From Desulfobacteraceae bacterium (lineage in GTDB: Bacteria > Desulfobacterota > Syntrophobacteria > BM002), in assembly GCA_002899795.1 (NCBI GenBank), contig PPDG01000383.1, forward strand, positions 1-6,526: a stretch of DNA of 6,526 bases, written 5' to 3'. The translations under genes and the position numbers were made by a program. Numbering within the stretch: position 1 is the stretch's first letter; each line of letters begins with the position of its first letter. Shown here piece after piece: positions 1-6,454 of the stretch. Below the pieces are notes generated by a model. That model made no database searches, was not told the origin of the DNA, and saw only the letters and a program-made list of their open reading frames with translations.

Positions 1-1
1 C

Positions 2-223
2 TCCTGCATTACTTTTACTAGTTCTTCCACGGTAGAGAACTTCGCTGCCATGTTTCCTGGCGACGACCTGCCATCCCTTTTGGATAAGGCCGCCATTGCC
101 TGTATAGGGCCAATAACCGCCCAGACAGCACGTGAGCATGGCTTAGAGGTGGACATTATGCCGGCGGAATACACGGTCGAAGCTTTAACAGCCGAGGTTG
201 TAGAATACTTCAGCCGAGATTGA
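2..223 (+). CDS. hemD: Uroporphyrinogen-III synthase, C-terminal part (5' end outside window)
   Basis: This is the last 73 codons of a gene that begins before the window; it ends at TGA 221-223. HemD closes and isomerises hydroxymethylbilane to uroporphyrinogen III, the branch point for haem, sirohaem and cobalamin, in the cytosol. The visible part carries family hallmarks: an ITFTSSSTVENF stretch at the very start, the CIGPITAQTAREHGL segment (the conserved IGxxTAxxAxxxG block) in the middle, and the closing YTVEALTAEVVEYF helix. In many Desulfobacterota and Firmicutes this domain is fused behind the uroporphyrinogen methyltransferase CobA. Whether that is so here cannot be seen because the N-terminal part is missing. 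Identification is by motif reading only, but the match is strong. The gene ends 88 bp before the helicase ATG on the same strand. Confidence 0.92.
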   Translation, partial: SCITFTSSSTVENFAAMFPGDDLPSLLDKAAIACIGPITAQTAREHGLEVDIMPAEYTVEALTAEVVEYFSRD

Positions 224-264
224 GTAAAGCAACCAAGCCAAAACTCCTGTAAATCGCCCCTGCT

Positions 265-289
265 CCTCAGGCAATGAGCCCACTTGAGG
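265..289 (+). other. Weak hairpin in the hemD-helicase gap
   Basis: The gap between the hemD stop and the helicase start is under 100 bp. It holds a possible stem: CCTCA (265-269) pairs with TGAGG (285-289), continued inward by GGC (270-272) with GCC (278-280) across a 4-nt bulge. It is followed only by a broken T-rich stretch (TTTGATCCTT), so it is at best a poor intrinsic terminator for hemD. I see no convincing promoter in this gap. The helicase may be read through from the hemD transcript. Confidence 0.25.
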
Positions 290-311
290 GTTTGATCCTT
301 ACTGATTGCGC

Positions 312-2447
312 ATGACAAATAGACGTATCGATTATGAAAGTGAGCTCAATAGCGCCCAGTACCAAGCAGTAACTGCAGGCGACGGACCCATACTGGTCGT
401 TGCAGGTGCAGGAAGCGGGAAGACACGAACCTTAGTCTATCGGGTTGCCTGGCTGGTGGAGCAAGGGATAGCCCCGGGATCCATCTTGCTGCTCACTTTC
501 ACCCGGAGAGCAGCCGGGGAAATGATCGCCCGAGCCGCCTCTATGCTTGATCATCGCTGCCAAGAGGTGGTGGGGGGTACCTTCCATTGGCTGGCAAACA
601 GGGTGCTCCACCGCTATCACAAATACCTTTCCTTAGAGCCAGATTTCGGCATCATCGATCGTTCGGACAGTGAACAGATAATAAACGTACTGGTCGGGAA
701 TCTTGGCTTCCGAGATCAACACCGACGTTTTCCCAAGAAAAGGACTATTGTTGAGATCTTTAGTAAAGCAGTGAATCGGGCCGAAACTCTTGAGCAAATG
801 CTTTCTCGTGAATACGGCCAGTTCCTCCAGTACCAGGGGCAACTATCAAAGCTCTGGGAACAATATACCACTTACAAGCGTCAACATCATATGATGGACT
901 TTGACGACTTGCTTGTCTATCTCAACCAGCTTTTGCGGGAACACAGGGATGTGAGCTTGGAACTCTCCTCACAGTACAACTACGTTCTGGTGGACGAATA
1001 CCAGGACACCAACCTGGTGCAAGCAGAGATAGTTCAAGCTCTGGCTTCTTTCCATCAGAACGTCATGGTTGTGGGTGATGACAGCCAGTCGATCTATTCT
1101 TTTCGCGGTGCTCACTTCCGCAATATTTTAGACTTCCCCAAGCTGTTTCCTGAGACCAAGCTTTTCAAACTCGAGGAAAACTATAGAAGTCCCCAACCTA
1201 TACTCGATCTGGCCAATGGCATCATAGAATTGGCACGAGAGAAGTATACCAAGTGCCTTTATACCCGCAAGACTGAGGGACCACGCCCCCTGTTAGTCAG
1301 ACCCGCAGACGAAGGTGGTCAGTCTGAGTTTGTTTGCCAGAAAGTCAAGGAATTGCAGCTTCAAGGGATACCTTTGCGGGAGATGGCAGTGCTTTTCAGG
1401 GCAAGTTACTATTCCTTTGATCTGGAGGTCGCCCTGACCAGGCTAGGCATACCTTTTGTCAAGTATGGTGGGTTCAAGTTCATTGAGTCGGCCCATGTCA
1501 AAGATGTATTGGCCCACTTACGAGCCTGGAAAAACCCCCGGGATCGAATCAGCTGGAATCGGCTACTACTCCTGGTTAGCCAAGTGGGAAATAAACGTAG
1601 TCAGGAAATCATGAACTACCTTGGCCAGAACAAGCAGAGCTTCAGGAGGTTGGCCTCTTACGCCAAGAAGCTTCCGACAAAACACGGTCTTCACCGACTG
1701 GTGGATCTCTTTGAGGAGCTTGCCAAACCGGGCCTTAGCGTAAGTCAGCAAGTGCGGGCGGTGCGCAGTTACTATGAGCCCATTTTAATGACCAAGTTCG
1801 ACGACTATCCCAAACGACTTCGAGAGCTGGATTATTTGCAGGACTGGACACTGAAGTACGAGAGGCTGACAGAGTTCCTGGCAGATGTTGCTTTGGAACC
1901 ACCCAGTAACAACGTACCACAAGACCATCCGGACTCAGCCAGGGACCACCTGGTGCTCTCTACCATCCATTCGGCAAAGGGACTGGAATGGCGAGCGGTC
2001 TTTTTGATTTCGGCTGTGGAAGGGCGAATGCCTTCCAGCCAAGCCTACGCTGATGATGAGGCGCTGGAAGAGGAGCGAAGGTTGGTCTATGTTGCAGTTA
2101 CGAGAGCCAAGGAGTTCCTGTATCTCTGCAGTCCAAATAGAGTTTTTGATCGCGGCACAGGTTTTCGATCTGTCCCCCTTTCGCTATTTCTGAAACACCT
2201 CCCCCCTGGGAGATATTTTCATTATGAAGAAAAAGTGGCAGCTACTGGTGGCGCAGATTCTGGCCCTGAGTTGCATGAAGAAGCGAGTCTCAGTCCCGGA
2301 GATGCGGTGCGGCATCCATTTTTTGGCAGGGGGAATGTTGTTGCTGTCCCTGACAGTCTAAAAGTACAGATTCGGTTTGAGGATGGGCGTACCAGATTGC
2401 TCCATCTCGACTATGCGCCTTTGGAGCGCGTCGGCTCCATATACTGA
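312..2447 (+). CDS. uvrD: UvrD/PcrA-type superfamily 1A ATP-dependent DNA helicase
   Basis: ATP-driven 3'-5' DNA helicase of the UvrD/PcrA/Rep family, acting in nucleotide-excision and mismatch repair, replication restart and removal of proteins from DNA. Counting from the TTG at 306, all SF1A motifs are present: Q motif NSAQYQAV (15-22), Walker A GAGSGKT (34-40), motif Ia TFTRRAA (64-70), motif II VDEYQD (229-234), motif III GDDSQSIYSFRGA (257-269), motif IV YRSP (293-296), motif V STIHSAKGLEW (552-562) and motif VI VYVAVTRAK (594-602). After a loose linker, residues about 664-707 (GDAVRHPFFGRGNVV to DYAPLERV) form the Tudor-like C-terminal domain typical of PcrA/UvrD, which in studied members contacts RNA polymerase. 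The frame opens directly after a TGA (303-305), so the start is TTG 306 or ATG 312. I chose ATG (711 aa, normal length). No good Shine-Dalgarno is seen; a GAGG at 286-289 is too far away. UvrD and PcrA cannot be told apart from sequence reading alone. Confidence 0.95.
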   Translation: MTNRRIDYESELNSAQYQAVTAGDGPILVVAGAGSGKTRTLVYRVAWLVEQGIAPGSILLLTFTRRAAGEMIARAASMLDHRCQEVVGGTFHWLANRVLHRYHKYLSLEPDFGIIDRSDSEQIINVLVGNLGFRDQHRRFPKKRTIVEIFSKAVNRAETLEQMLSREYGQFLQYQGQLSKLWEQYTTYKRQHHMMDFDDLLVYLNQLLREHRDVSLELSSQYNYVLVDEYQDTNLVQAEIVQALASFHQNVMVVGDDSQSIYSFRGAHFRNILDFPKLFPETKLFKLEENYRSPQPILDLANGIIELAREKYTKCLYTRKTEGPRPLLVRPADEGGQSEFVCQKVKELQLQGIPLREMAVLFRASYYSFDLEVALTRLGIPFVKYGGFKFIESAHVKDVLAHLRAWKNPRDRISWNRLLLLVSQVGNKRSQEIMNYLGQNKQSFRRLASYAKKLPTKHGLHRLVDLFEELAKPGLSVSQQVRAVRSYYEPILMTKFDDYPKRLRELDYLQDWTLKYERLTEFLADVALEPPSNNVPQDHPDSARDHLVLSTIHSAKGLEWRAVFLISAVEGRMPSSQAYADDEALEEERRLVYVAVTRAKEFLYLCSPNRVFDRGTGFRSVPLSLFLKHLPPGRYFHYEEKVAATGGADSGPELHEEASLSPGDAVRHPFFGRGNVVAVPDSLKVQIRFEDGRTRLLHLDYAPLERVGSIY

Positions 2448-2504
2448 AGGAAACCTTTAACGTTGCATACCCAAACCGGTAAAAATAGCTACGCTCGCGT
2501 GATA

Positions 2505-2523
2505 GTCCCGCCTGTGGCGGGAC
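2505..2523. repeat. Perfect REP-like hairpin inside the palindromic element
   Basis: GTCCCGCC (2505-2512), loop TGT, GGCGGGAC (2516-2523): a perfect 8-bp GC-rich stem with a 3-nt loop. It is the sort of short palindrome found in REP-type repeats. It is not followed by a T run (next bases GAGTGTG), so it is not a usual intrinsic terminator, though it may stabilise the 3' end of the helicase mRNA. Confidence 0.6.
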
Positions 2524-2538
2524 GAGTGTGTTCGCCTC

Positions 2539-2580
2539 GGACAGGATCTCACGTACGCTCAAGTACTGTTCATCCTGTCC
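2539..2580. repeat. Second internal hairpin of the palindromic element
   Basis: GGACAGGAT (2539-2547) pairs perfectly with ATCCTGTCC (2572-2580). Inside, after a symmetric 5-nt internal loop, GTAC (2553-2556) can pair with GTAC (2563-2566) around a 6-nt loop. It is a clean 9-bp stem plus a short upper helix, and no T run follows. Confidence 0.5.
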
Positions 2581-2623
2581 CAGTCTGCGCGCTCTCACAT
2601 TTGGCGTACTCTGACGCGTTTTT

Positions 2624-2663
2624 CCCACGCGGCGCAAGCGCCTGCGCTGCGCGTCGGCGTGGG
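2624..2663. repeat. GC-rich imperfect hairpin overlapping the right terminal arm
   Basis: CCCACGC (2624-2630) pairs with GCGTGGG (2657-2663). Within it GCGCA (2632-2636) can pair with TGCGC (2648-2652), and GCGC (2638-2641) with GCGC (2644-2647). The outer stem uses TGGG, the first four bases of the right terminal arm, so it competes with long-range pairing of the two arms. It is preceded by a five-T run (2619-2623) and a weak 4-bp stem GCGT/ACGC (2604-2607/2614-2617), which is too weak to call a terminator. Confidence 0.4.
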
Positions 2664-2674
2664 TATGCAACATT

Positions 2675-2702
2675 AGGGTAAACACCCTGAACGAGCAGGG
2701 TG
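2675..2702 (+). promoter_or_regulatory. Two mutually exclusive hairpins ahead of folC (possible leader element)
   Basis: AGGGT (2675-2679) can pair with ACCCT (2684-2688) around loop AAAC. Alternatively CACCCTG (2683-2689) pairs perfectly with CAGGGTG (2696-2702) around a 6-nt loop. The two cannot form together because they share the ACCCT segment. The second is stronger (7 bp). Placed 31 nt before the folC start codon, this could be a switchable leader, but it could also be chance. I do not recognise a known riboswitch, and no T run follows either hairpin, so any control would more likely be translational. Confidence 0.3.
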
Positions 2703-2715
2703 AGCCACCACCTAA

Positions 2716-2730
2716 ACGGAGGAACGCCGT
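2716..2730 (+). promoter_or_regulatory. folC ribosome binding site within a small hairpin
   Basis: GGAGG (2718-2722) is a strong Shine-Dalgarno 11 nt before the GTG start at 2734, and it supports that start. ACGG (2716-2719) can pair with CCGT (2727-2730) around a 7-nt loop, so part of the site may be masked. The stem is only 4 bp, so this is a weak effect if real. Confidence 0.55.
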
Positions 2731-2733
2731 AAA

Positions 2734-4041
2734 GTGGGAGGACAAAACTACGATCAGACCCTGAGCTATCTCTACGACCTGCAGAAATATGGCATCAAGT
2801 TCGGCCTTTCCAGTACCAGCAGCTTATTAGAAAGGATCGGAAATCCCCAGGCAGGGTTGAAGACAATCCACATTGCCGGTACCAACGGTAAAGGGTCCAC
2901 TGCAGCCATGCTTTCCTCTATTCTGGTGCGGGCAGGCTTCAAGGTTGGCTTGTATACCTCGCCTCATCTGGTCAGATTCAATGAGCGCTTTCGCCTGAAC
3001 GAGCAAGATATTGGGGACGAGGAGATTCTGGATGTCTTCAAGGCAGTGAGGGCTGTAGTGGATGAACGCGAGCCGCCCACCTTTTTTGAGATGACCACAG
3101 CCATGGCACTCAGCCTTTTTGCGGAAAAGGGGGTGGATTGGGCTATCTTGGAAGTAGGTATGGGAGGGCGTCTTGATGCCACCAACGTGGTCCAACCACA
3201 ACTCACAATCATCAACAACGTATCTTTTGACCATCAGGAGTTTCTCGGCTCCACCCTGAGTCGAATCGCCCGGGAAAAAGCGGGGATTATTAAGAGGCAA
3301 GTACCACTGATAACCGCAGTGAAGCAACCAGTGGCCCTAGCGGTTATTAAAACCAGGTGTGCGGCCCTCAATGCTCCCTGTTATCGTCTTGGCCGGCAGA
3401 TCAAGGTCCGGACTCTGGGTGAACAGCGCTTTTCCTACAGCGGCTTGGGATGGCGACTGGAAAATCTACATTTGCCCCTTGCCGGTCGCCACCAGGTGGT
3501 GAATGCTGCCACTGCCTTGGGGGGTCTTGAGGTTTTGGAGCGAGGGGGCTACTATAATTTGGACGCAGAGCAGATCAGAGAAGGGTTGGTCAAAACCCGC
3601 TGGCCCGGAAGACTGGAATTGCTTGGCAAGAAGCCGCCAGTTCTTTTGGATGGGGCCCACAACTACGCCGGGATAGTGGCTCTCAGTCAGGCCTTGCAGG
3701 AAGAGTACACCTACAGAAGACTCATCTTGGTGCTGGGGATTATGGCAGACAAGGATCTTCGCGGTATGTTCCTCAGACTGGCCCCGTTGGCAGAGCATAT
3801 CATTCTAACCCGGCCCACATATGAAAGGGCAGCAGAGCCGGAGTCCCTCCGGGCAGTGGCAGGGGAATTTGCCGAACGAACTGAGCTGATTAGACCTGTT
3901 GGAGAAGCGCTCGAGAGGGCTATGGGGTTGGCCACTTCCGAAGATCTGGTACTGGTGACTGGCTCGCTCTACTTTATCGGTGAGGTCAAGGAGATCCAGG
4001 AAGAAAAGAACAGGGCAAACCCAGTGAAATATCGGGGCTAG
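2734..4041 (+). CDS. folC: Bifunctional folylpolyglutamate synthase / dihydrofolate synthase
   Basis: Cytosolic Mur-ligase-family enzyme that joins L-glutamate to dihydropteroate and then adds further gamma-linked glutamates to folates, using ATP. The 435 aa are normal for FolC. Visible motifs: P-loop AGTNGKGS (48-55), SPHL (76-79), the omega-loop/metal region EVGMGGRLDATN (140-151), DH at 166-167, REKAGI (180-185) with the lysine (182) that is carbamylated in studied family members, GRHQVVNAATAL (251-262), the GRLE turn (292-295) and DGAHN (306-310) that begins the C-terminal glutamate-binding domain. The GTG start is supported by GGAGG 11 nt upstream and because the N-terminal helix (YLYDLQKYGIKFGL) begins just after it, as expected. 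Whether it makes both activities, or FPGS alone, cannot be told from sequence reading. It lies behind the palindromic element and 48 bp before lptD, with which it is probably co-transcribed. Confidence 0.96.
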   Translation: MGGQNYDQTLSYLYDLQKYGIKFGLSSTSSLLERIGNPQAGLKTIHIAGTNGKGSTAAMLSSILVRAGFKVGLYTSPHLVRFNERFRLNEQDIGDEEILDVFKAVRAVVDEREPPTFFEMTTAMALSLFAEKGVDWAILEVGMGGRLDATNVVQPQLTIINNVSFDHQEFLGSTLSRIAREKAGIIKRQVPLITAVKQPVALAVIKTRCAALNAPCYRLGRQIKVRTLGEQRFSYSGLGWRLENLHLPLAGRHQVVNAATALGGLEVLERGGYYNLDAEQIREGLVKTRWPGRLELLGKKPPVLLDGAHNYAGIVALSQALQEEYTYRRLILVLGIMADKDLRGMFLRLAPLAEHIILTRPTYERAAEPESLRAVAGEFAERTELIRPVGEALERAMGLATSEDLVLVTGSLYFIGEVKEIQEEKNRANPVKYRG

Positions 4042-4066
4042 TTCTACCACCCCGTTCGTGCTGAAA

Positions 4067-4085
4067 TACCCATCCTCACAGGGTA
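4067..4085 (+). promoter_or_regulatory. lptD ribosome binding site, overlapped by a small hairpin
   Basis: AGGG (4080-4083) lies 6 nt before the ATG at 4090 and is the likely Shine-Dalgarno. TACCC (4067-4071) can pair perfectly with GGGTA (4081-4085) around a 9-nt loop, covering most of that site. A 5-bp stem is modest, and no promoter is seen in the 48-bp folC-lptD gap. Confidence 0.45.
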
Positions 4086-4089
4086 GGCT

Positions 4090-6348
4090 ATGAGAAAGAC
4101 TGTAAGAATCGTTGGGCTTTGCCTATTGGTATCATTCGTATTCTTTCCTGACTTACCCGCGGGATCCCAGGACAGAGTTGGAAAGTCCGTCGCTGCACCG
4201 GGAGAAGATTCAGGGTACCGGCTGCGGGCCGACCATTTTTCCTACGACGAGCGCCAGAATATTTATACGGCAACGGGGAATGTTACCCTGCACGCCCCGG
4301 GAAGGGTGATCACCGCCGATGAGATTCGCTTGGACGCGCTTACCCGTGAGGCTATTCTTGAAGGCGACATTCGAATCGAGCAAGGTGATGACTGGCTGGA
4401 AGGGGAACGTGCATTCCTGGATCTGGAAGAGCAGACAGGCGTCATCGAGTATGGCAGAGGTTTTCTGGCCGAAGGGAATTTTCACTTTAGCGGCGCAATC
4501 ATCGAAAAACTAGGCCCTCAAACCTATCATGTGGAGCAGGCCAAATTCACCACCTGTGACGGGGATCGTCCCAGCTGGCATTTCCGGACCAGTGACCTGA
4601 AAGTTACCGTGGAAGGATATGGTTTTGCCAGACACGCAAGATTTCATGCGGGGCCCGTCCCCGTGCTCTACACCCCTTATCTGGCATTTCCAGCCAAAAC
4701 GAAGAGACAGACGGGCTTGTTGCCGCCCCGGCTGGGAAGAGGTGATCGGTTGGGATGGGATGTGGATCTTCCTTTTTTCTGGGCCATCTCCAGAAGCACA
4801 GATGCAACTGTCTATTCGCATTATATGAGCAAGCGCGGCCTGATGGTGGGCCCTCAATTTCGTTATGCTGCCAGCAAAGAGAATAAGGGAGTGCTTCGTT
4901 TCGATTATCTCCATGACCAGGAGGATAGAGATGAACTGCGGGAGCAAAACTTCTATACTCTACCGGGCCTCACCCGGGCAACCCGGGATCGCTGGTGGTG
5001 GCGATCTAAACAGGATATTGCTTTGCCCCATGGTATTCAAGGAAATATGGATCTCGATATTGTCAGTGACCCGGATTACTTGCAGACGTTCAGTACAGGG
5101 TTTAGTAGCTGGACTGAGTCTGATCGAATTTTCCGCAAAACTTTCGACCGGGGGCTCATAAATGATGACACCATTACCACCCGGCAGTCAAATCTCCTGC
5201 TGAATAAGACCTGGGCCGCACAGGCCGCCAATTTCGAGCTCCATTATTATCAAAATCTCAATGACGATGAAGACGAAACCACCTTACAACAGCTTCCCCT
5301 GGTGACATACAGTGCTTCTAAACAATCCCTGCTGGGAGGGCCTTTTTTCTGGCAAAGCAATGCGGTCTACGTGGACTACTGGAGGCCGGAGGGCACCCGA
5401 GGCCATCGAGTTAACCTTGAGCCGCGGCTGTCCTTACCGCTGCGCCGCGGTGGCTACCTGGAACTTGAACCCTTTGTCGGTATTCTGGAGACGGCCTACC
5501 TGATAGAGCATTACGACGAACCTGAAGACAGTCGGGTCAGAGAGAAGACCTTTCAGAACAGGGCTCTTGTTGAGACTGGAGTGGATGCCTCTACCGAGAT
5601 CGTTGGGATTTTCAGCATGGGTGGTGACCCCTGGACCAAAACCAAACACACAGTGAGGCCGCAGATCGGTTATGAATACAGGCCTGAGGTGAGTCAGAAC
5701 AAGCTTCCATCGTATGACAGTACCGATCGGGTTAACAGCAGGAACCGTATCACCTACAGCCTTATCAACTTCTTTAGCGCCCGGCTCGATCAGGCTCCAG
5801 GAGAGGTGGAATATCACGACTTTGCCAGACTAGAGTTTAGCCAGTTCTACGACGTCAGCCAGCCCGACGGGGGAGAGGAAGACACCAGCACCAGCCGAGA
5901 TCGGCCGTTTTCTAACGTCTTCACCCAAATCGATTTCACCCCCAAACGCTACGTGAATTTCACTTACAAGAATGGGTTTTCACCCTACGATACGGACTTC
6001 AAAAGCCATGAATTATTGGCGCATCTCTGGGATCAGCGGGGTGACAACCTGACCGTTGACTACCGGCGGCAACTCGACGACGATTACAATACCATAGTGA
6101 ACGAGATCGGGGTACAGCTTAAGCTGAATCTGTGGGAGGGGGTCTCCGCCAACGTGCGGAGTGACTACGACCTAAAGCGGACGAGGAATATCAAGTCCGA
6201 GTACAATATAATGTTACAAAGGCAATGCTGGGGGATATCTGCCAGTTACGTAGATGATCCTGGCGCTGACGATCGCAGAGTTGCTCTGGGTATTAGCCTT
6301 TATGGAGTTGGAGAACTGGAAGCCCAGACATACAGCTCCAGCGATTAA
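4090..6348 (+). CDS. lptD: LPS-assembly outer membrane protein LptD (OstA/Imp)
   Basis: Outer-membrane beta-barrel that, with the lipoprotein LptE, takes LPS from the LptA bridge and places it in the outer leaflet. 752 aa, close to the usual 750-800. Residues 1 to about 25 are a signal peptide (MRKTVR, a hydrophobic core GLCLLVSFVFF, then PAGS). Residues about 43-150 are the periplasmic LptA/OstA-like jelly roll (LRADHFSYDERQNIYTATG; ADEIRLD; EGDIRIEQGDDWLEGERAFLD). Next comes the KFTTCDGDRPSWHF signature (152-165). The barrel begins with TGLLPPRLGRGDRLGWDVDLP and PFFWAISRSTDAT, then YMSKRGLMVGPQFRY, and runs to the end as alternating amphipathic strands rich in Tyr and Trp. Outside the signal peptide there are only two cysteines, C156 and C713, which fit the second E. 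coli disulfide (C173-C725). The acidic stretch QPDGGEEDTS (591-600) is probably a surface loop. ATG chosen for its spacing to AGGG and for the signal peptide directly behind it. Confidence 0.96.
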   Translation: MRKTVRIVGLCLLVSFVFFPDLPAGSQDRVGKSVAAPGEDSGYRLRADHFSYDERQNIYTATGNVTLHAPGRVITADEIRLDALTREAILEGDIRIEQGDDWLEGERAFLDLEEQTGVIEYGRGFLAEGNFHFSGAIIEKLGPQTYHVEQAKFTTCDGDRPSWHFRTSDLKVTVEGYGFARHARFHAGPVPVLYTPYLAFPAKTKRQTGLLPPRLGRGDRLGWDVDLPFFWAISRSTDATVYSHYMSKRGLMVGPQFRYAASKENKGVLRFDYLHDQEDRDELREQNFYTLPGLTRATRDRWWWRSKQDIALPHGIQGNMDLDIVSDPDYLQTFSTGFSSWTESDRIFRKTFDRGLINDDTITTRQSNLLLNKTWAAQAANFELHYYQNLNDDEDETTLQQLPLVTYSASKQSLLGGPFFWQSNAVYVDYWRPEGTRGHRVNLEPRLSLPLRRGGYLELEPFVGILETAYLIEHYDEPEDSRVREKTFQNRALVETGVDASTEIVGIFSMGGDPWTKTKHTVRPQIGYEYRPEVSQNKLPSYDSTDRVNSRNRITYSLINFFSARLDQAPGEVEYHDFARLEFSQFYDVSQPDGGEEDTSTSRDRPFSNVFTQIDFTPKRYVNFTYKNGFSPYDTDFKSHELLAHLWDQRGDNLTVDYRRQLDDDYNTIVNEIGVQLKLNLWEGVSANVRSDYDLKRTRNIKSEYNIMLQRQCWGISASYVDDPGADDRRVALGISLYGVGELEAQTYSSSD

Positions 6349-6374
6349 GACGTGGGCAACTGGTTTATATTTTT

Positions 6375-6394
6375 CCTCCATTTGTGAGGGTTTT
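6375..6394 (+). terminator. Weak possible terminator after lptD
   Basis: CCTC (6375-6378) pairs with GAGG (6386-6389), with one more A-T pair (6380/6385) across a bulged C, followed by TTTT (6391-6394). The stem is short and the T run is brief, so termination would be partial at best. Confidence 0.3.
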
Positions 6395-6396
6395 AC

Positions 6397-6426
6397 TTGA
6401 CAAGTAGTACCCACCATGGTTATATG
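6397..6426 (+). promoter_or_regulatory. Sigma70-like promoter for rplM
   Basis: A perfect -35 box TTGACA (6397-6402) is followed after 18 bp by TATATG (6421-6426, 4 of 6 to TATAAT). With a 17-bp spacer the -10 would read TTATAT (3 of 6). Transcription would begin near 6433, giving a leader of about 30 nt to the rplM ATG, too short for an elaborate leader RNA. A perfect -35 in a short gap ahead of a ribosomal protein gene suits a strong growth-linked promoter. Confidence 0.6.
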
Positions 6427-6450
6427 AATCGCTTGTGACTTATCCTTTCT

Positions 6451-6454
6451 GGAG
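6451..6454 (+). promoter_or_regulatory. rplM ribosome binding site
   Basis: GGAG, 7 nt before the ATG at 6462. Ideal spacing; it fixes the rplM start. Confidence 0.75.

Larger units (their letters stand above)
2458..2675. repeat. Palindromic intergenic element with long terminal inverted repeats (MITE- or REP/ERIC-like)
   Basis: Between the helicase stop and folC, the arm TAACGTTGCATACCCA (2458-2473) is answered by TGGGTATGCAACATTA (2660-2675). The reverse complement matches at 15 of 16 positions, including 12 perfect pairs in a row. A TA dinucleotide sits at both outer ends, which would suit a TA target duplication of the Tc1/mariner/IS630 kind, but TA is self-complementary and could simply be part of the repeat. 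The 186 bp between the arms are packed with smaller hairpins (listed separately) and have no credible gene. Small, non-coding and bounded by inverted repeats: this is what a MITE or an ERIC/REP-type intergenic repeat looks like. Only one copy is in the window, so repetition in the genome is inferred, not seen. In RNA the whole element could fold as a multi-branched structure closed by the arms. Confidence 0.6.

Noticed and set aside
2504..2530. Intrinsic terminator for the helicase at the perfect hairpin
   Set aside because: The stem is strong but there is no T run after it, so it does not meet the usual rule.
2463..2681. 72-codon TTG-started open frame inside the palindromic element
   Set aside because: It lies almost exactly within the inverted-repeat element, has no ribosome site and no recognisable protein features. 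The frame is open because the sequence is GC-rich and palindromic.
2675..2733. Known THF riboswitch before folC
   Set aside because: The gene context would fit, but I could not match the sequence to a THF riboswitch consensus from memory; kept only as an untested leader idea.
2448..2733. tRNA, small RNA gene or CRISPR array in the gap
   Set aside because: No cloverleaf with a T-loop motif and no regularly spaced direct repeats; the only direct repeat is a 7-bp TACGCTC (2490-2496 and 2554-2560).
2290..2745. 151-codon open frame on the minus strand across the helicase end and the gap
   Set aside because: It overlaps the Tudor-coding end of the helicase and the repeat element, and shows no domain or ribosome site. 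It is a shadow frame.
2827..3327. 166-codon open frame on the minus strand inside folC
   Set aside because: It is fully antisense to the conserved N-terminal domain of FolC, and its translation resembles no protein I recognise.
4510..4947. 145-codon open frame on the minus strand inside lptD
   Set aside because: Antisense to the well-conserved start of the LptD barrel; no independent coding signal.
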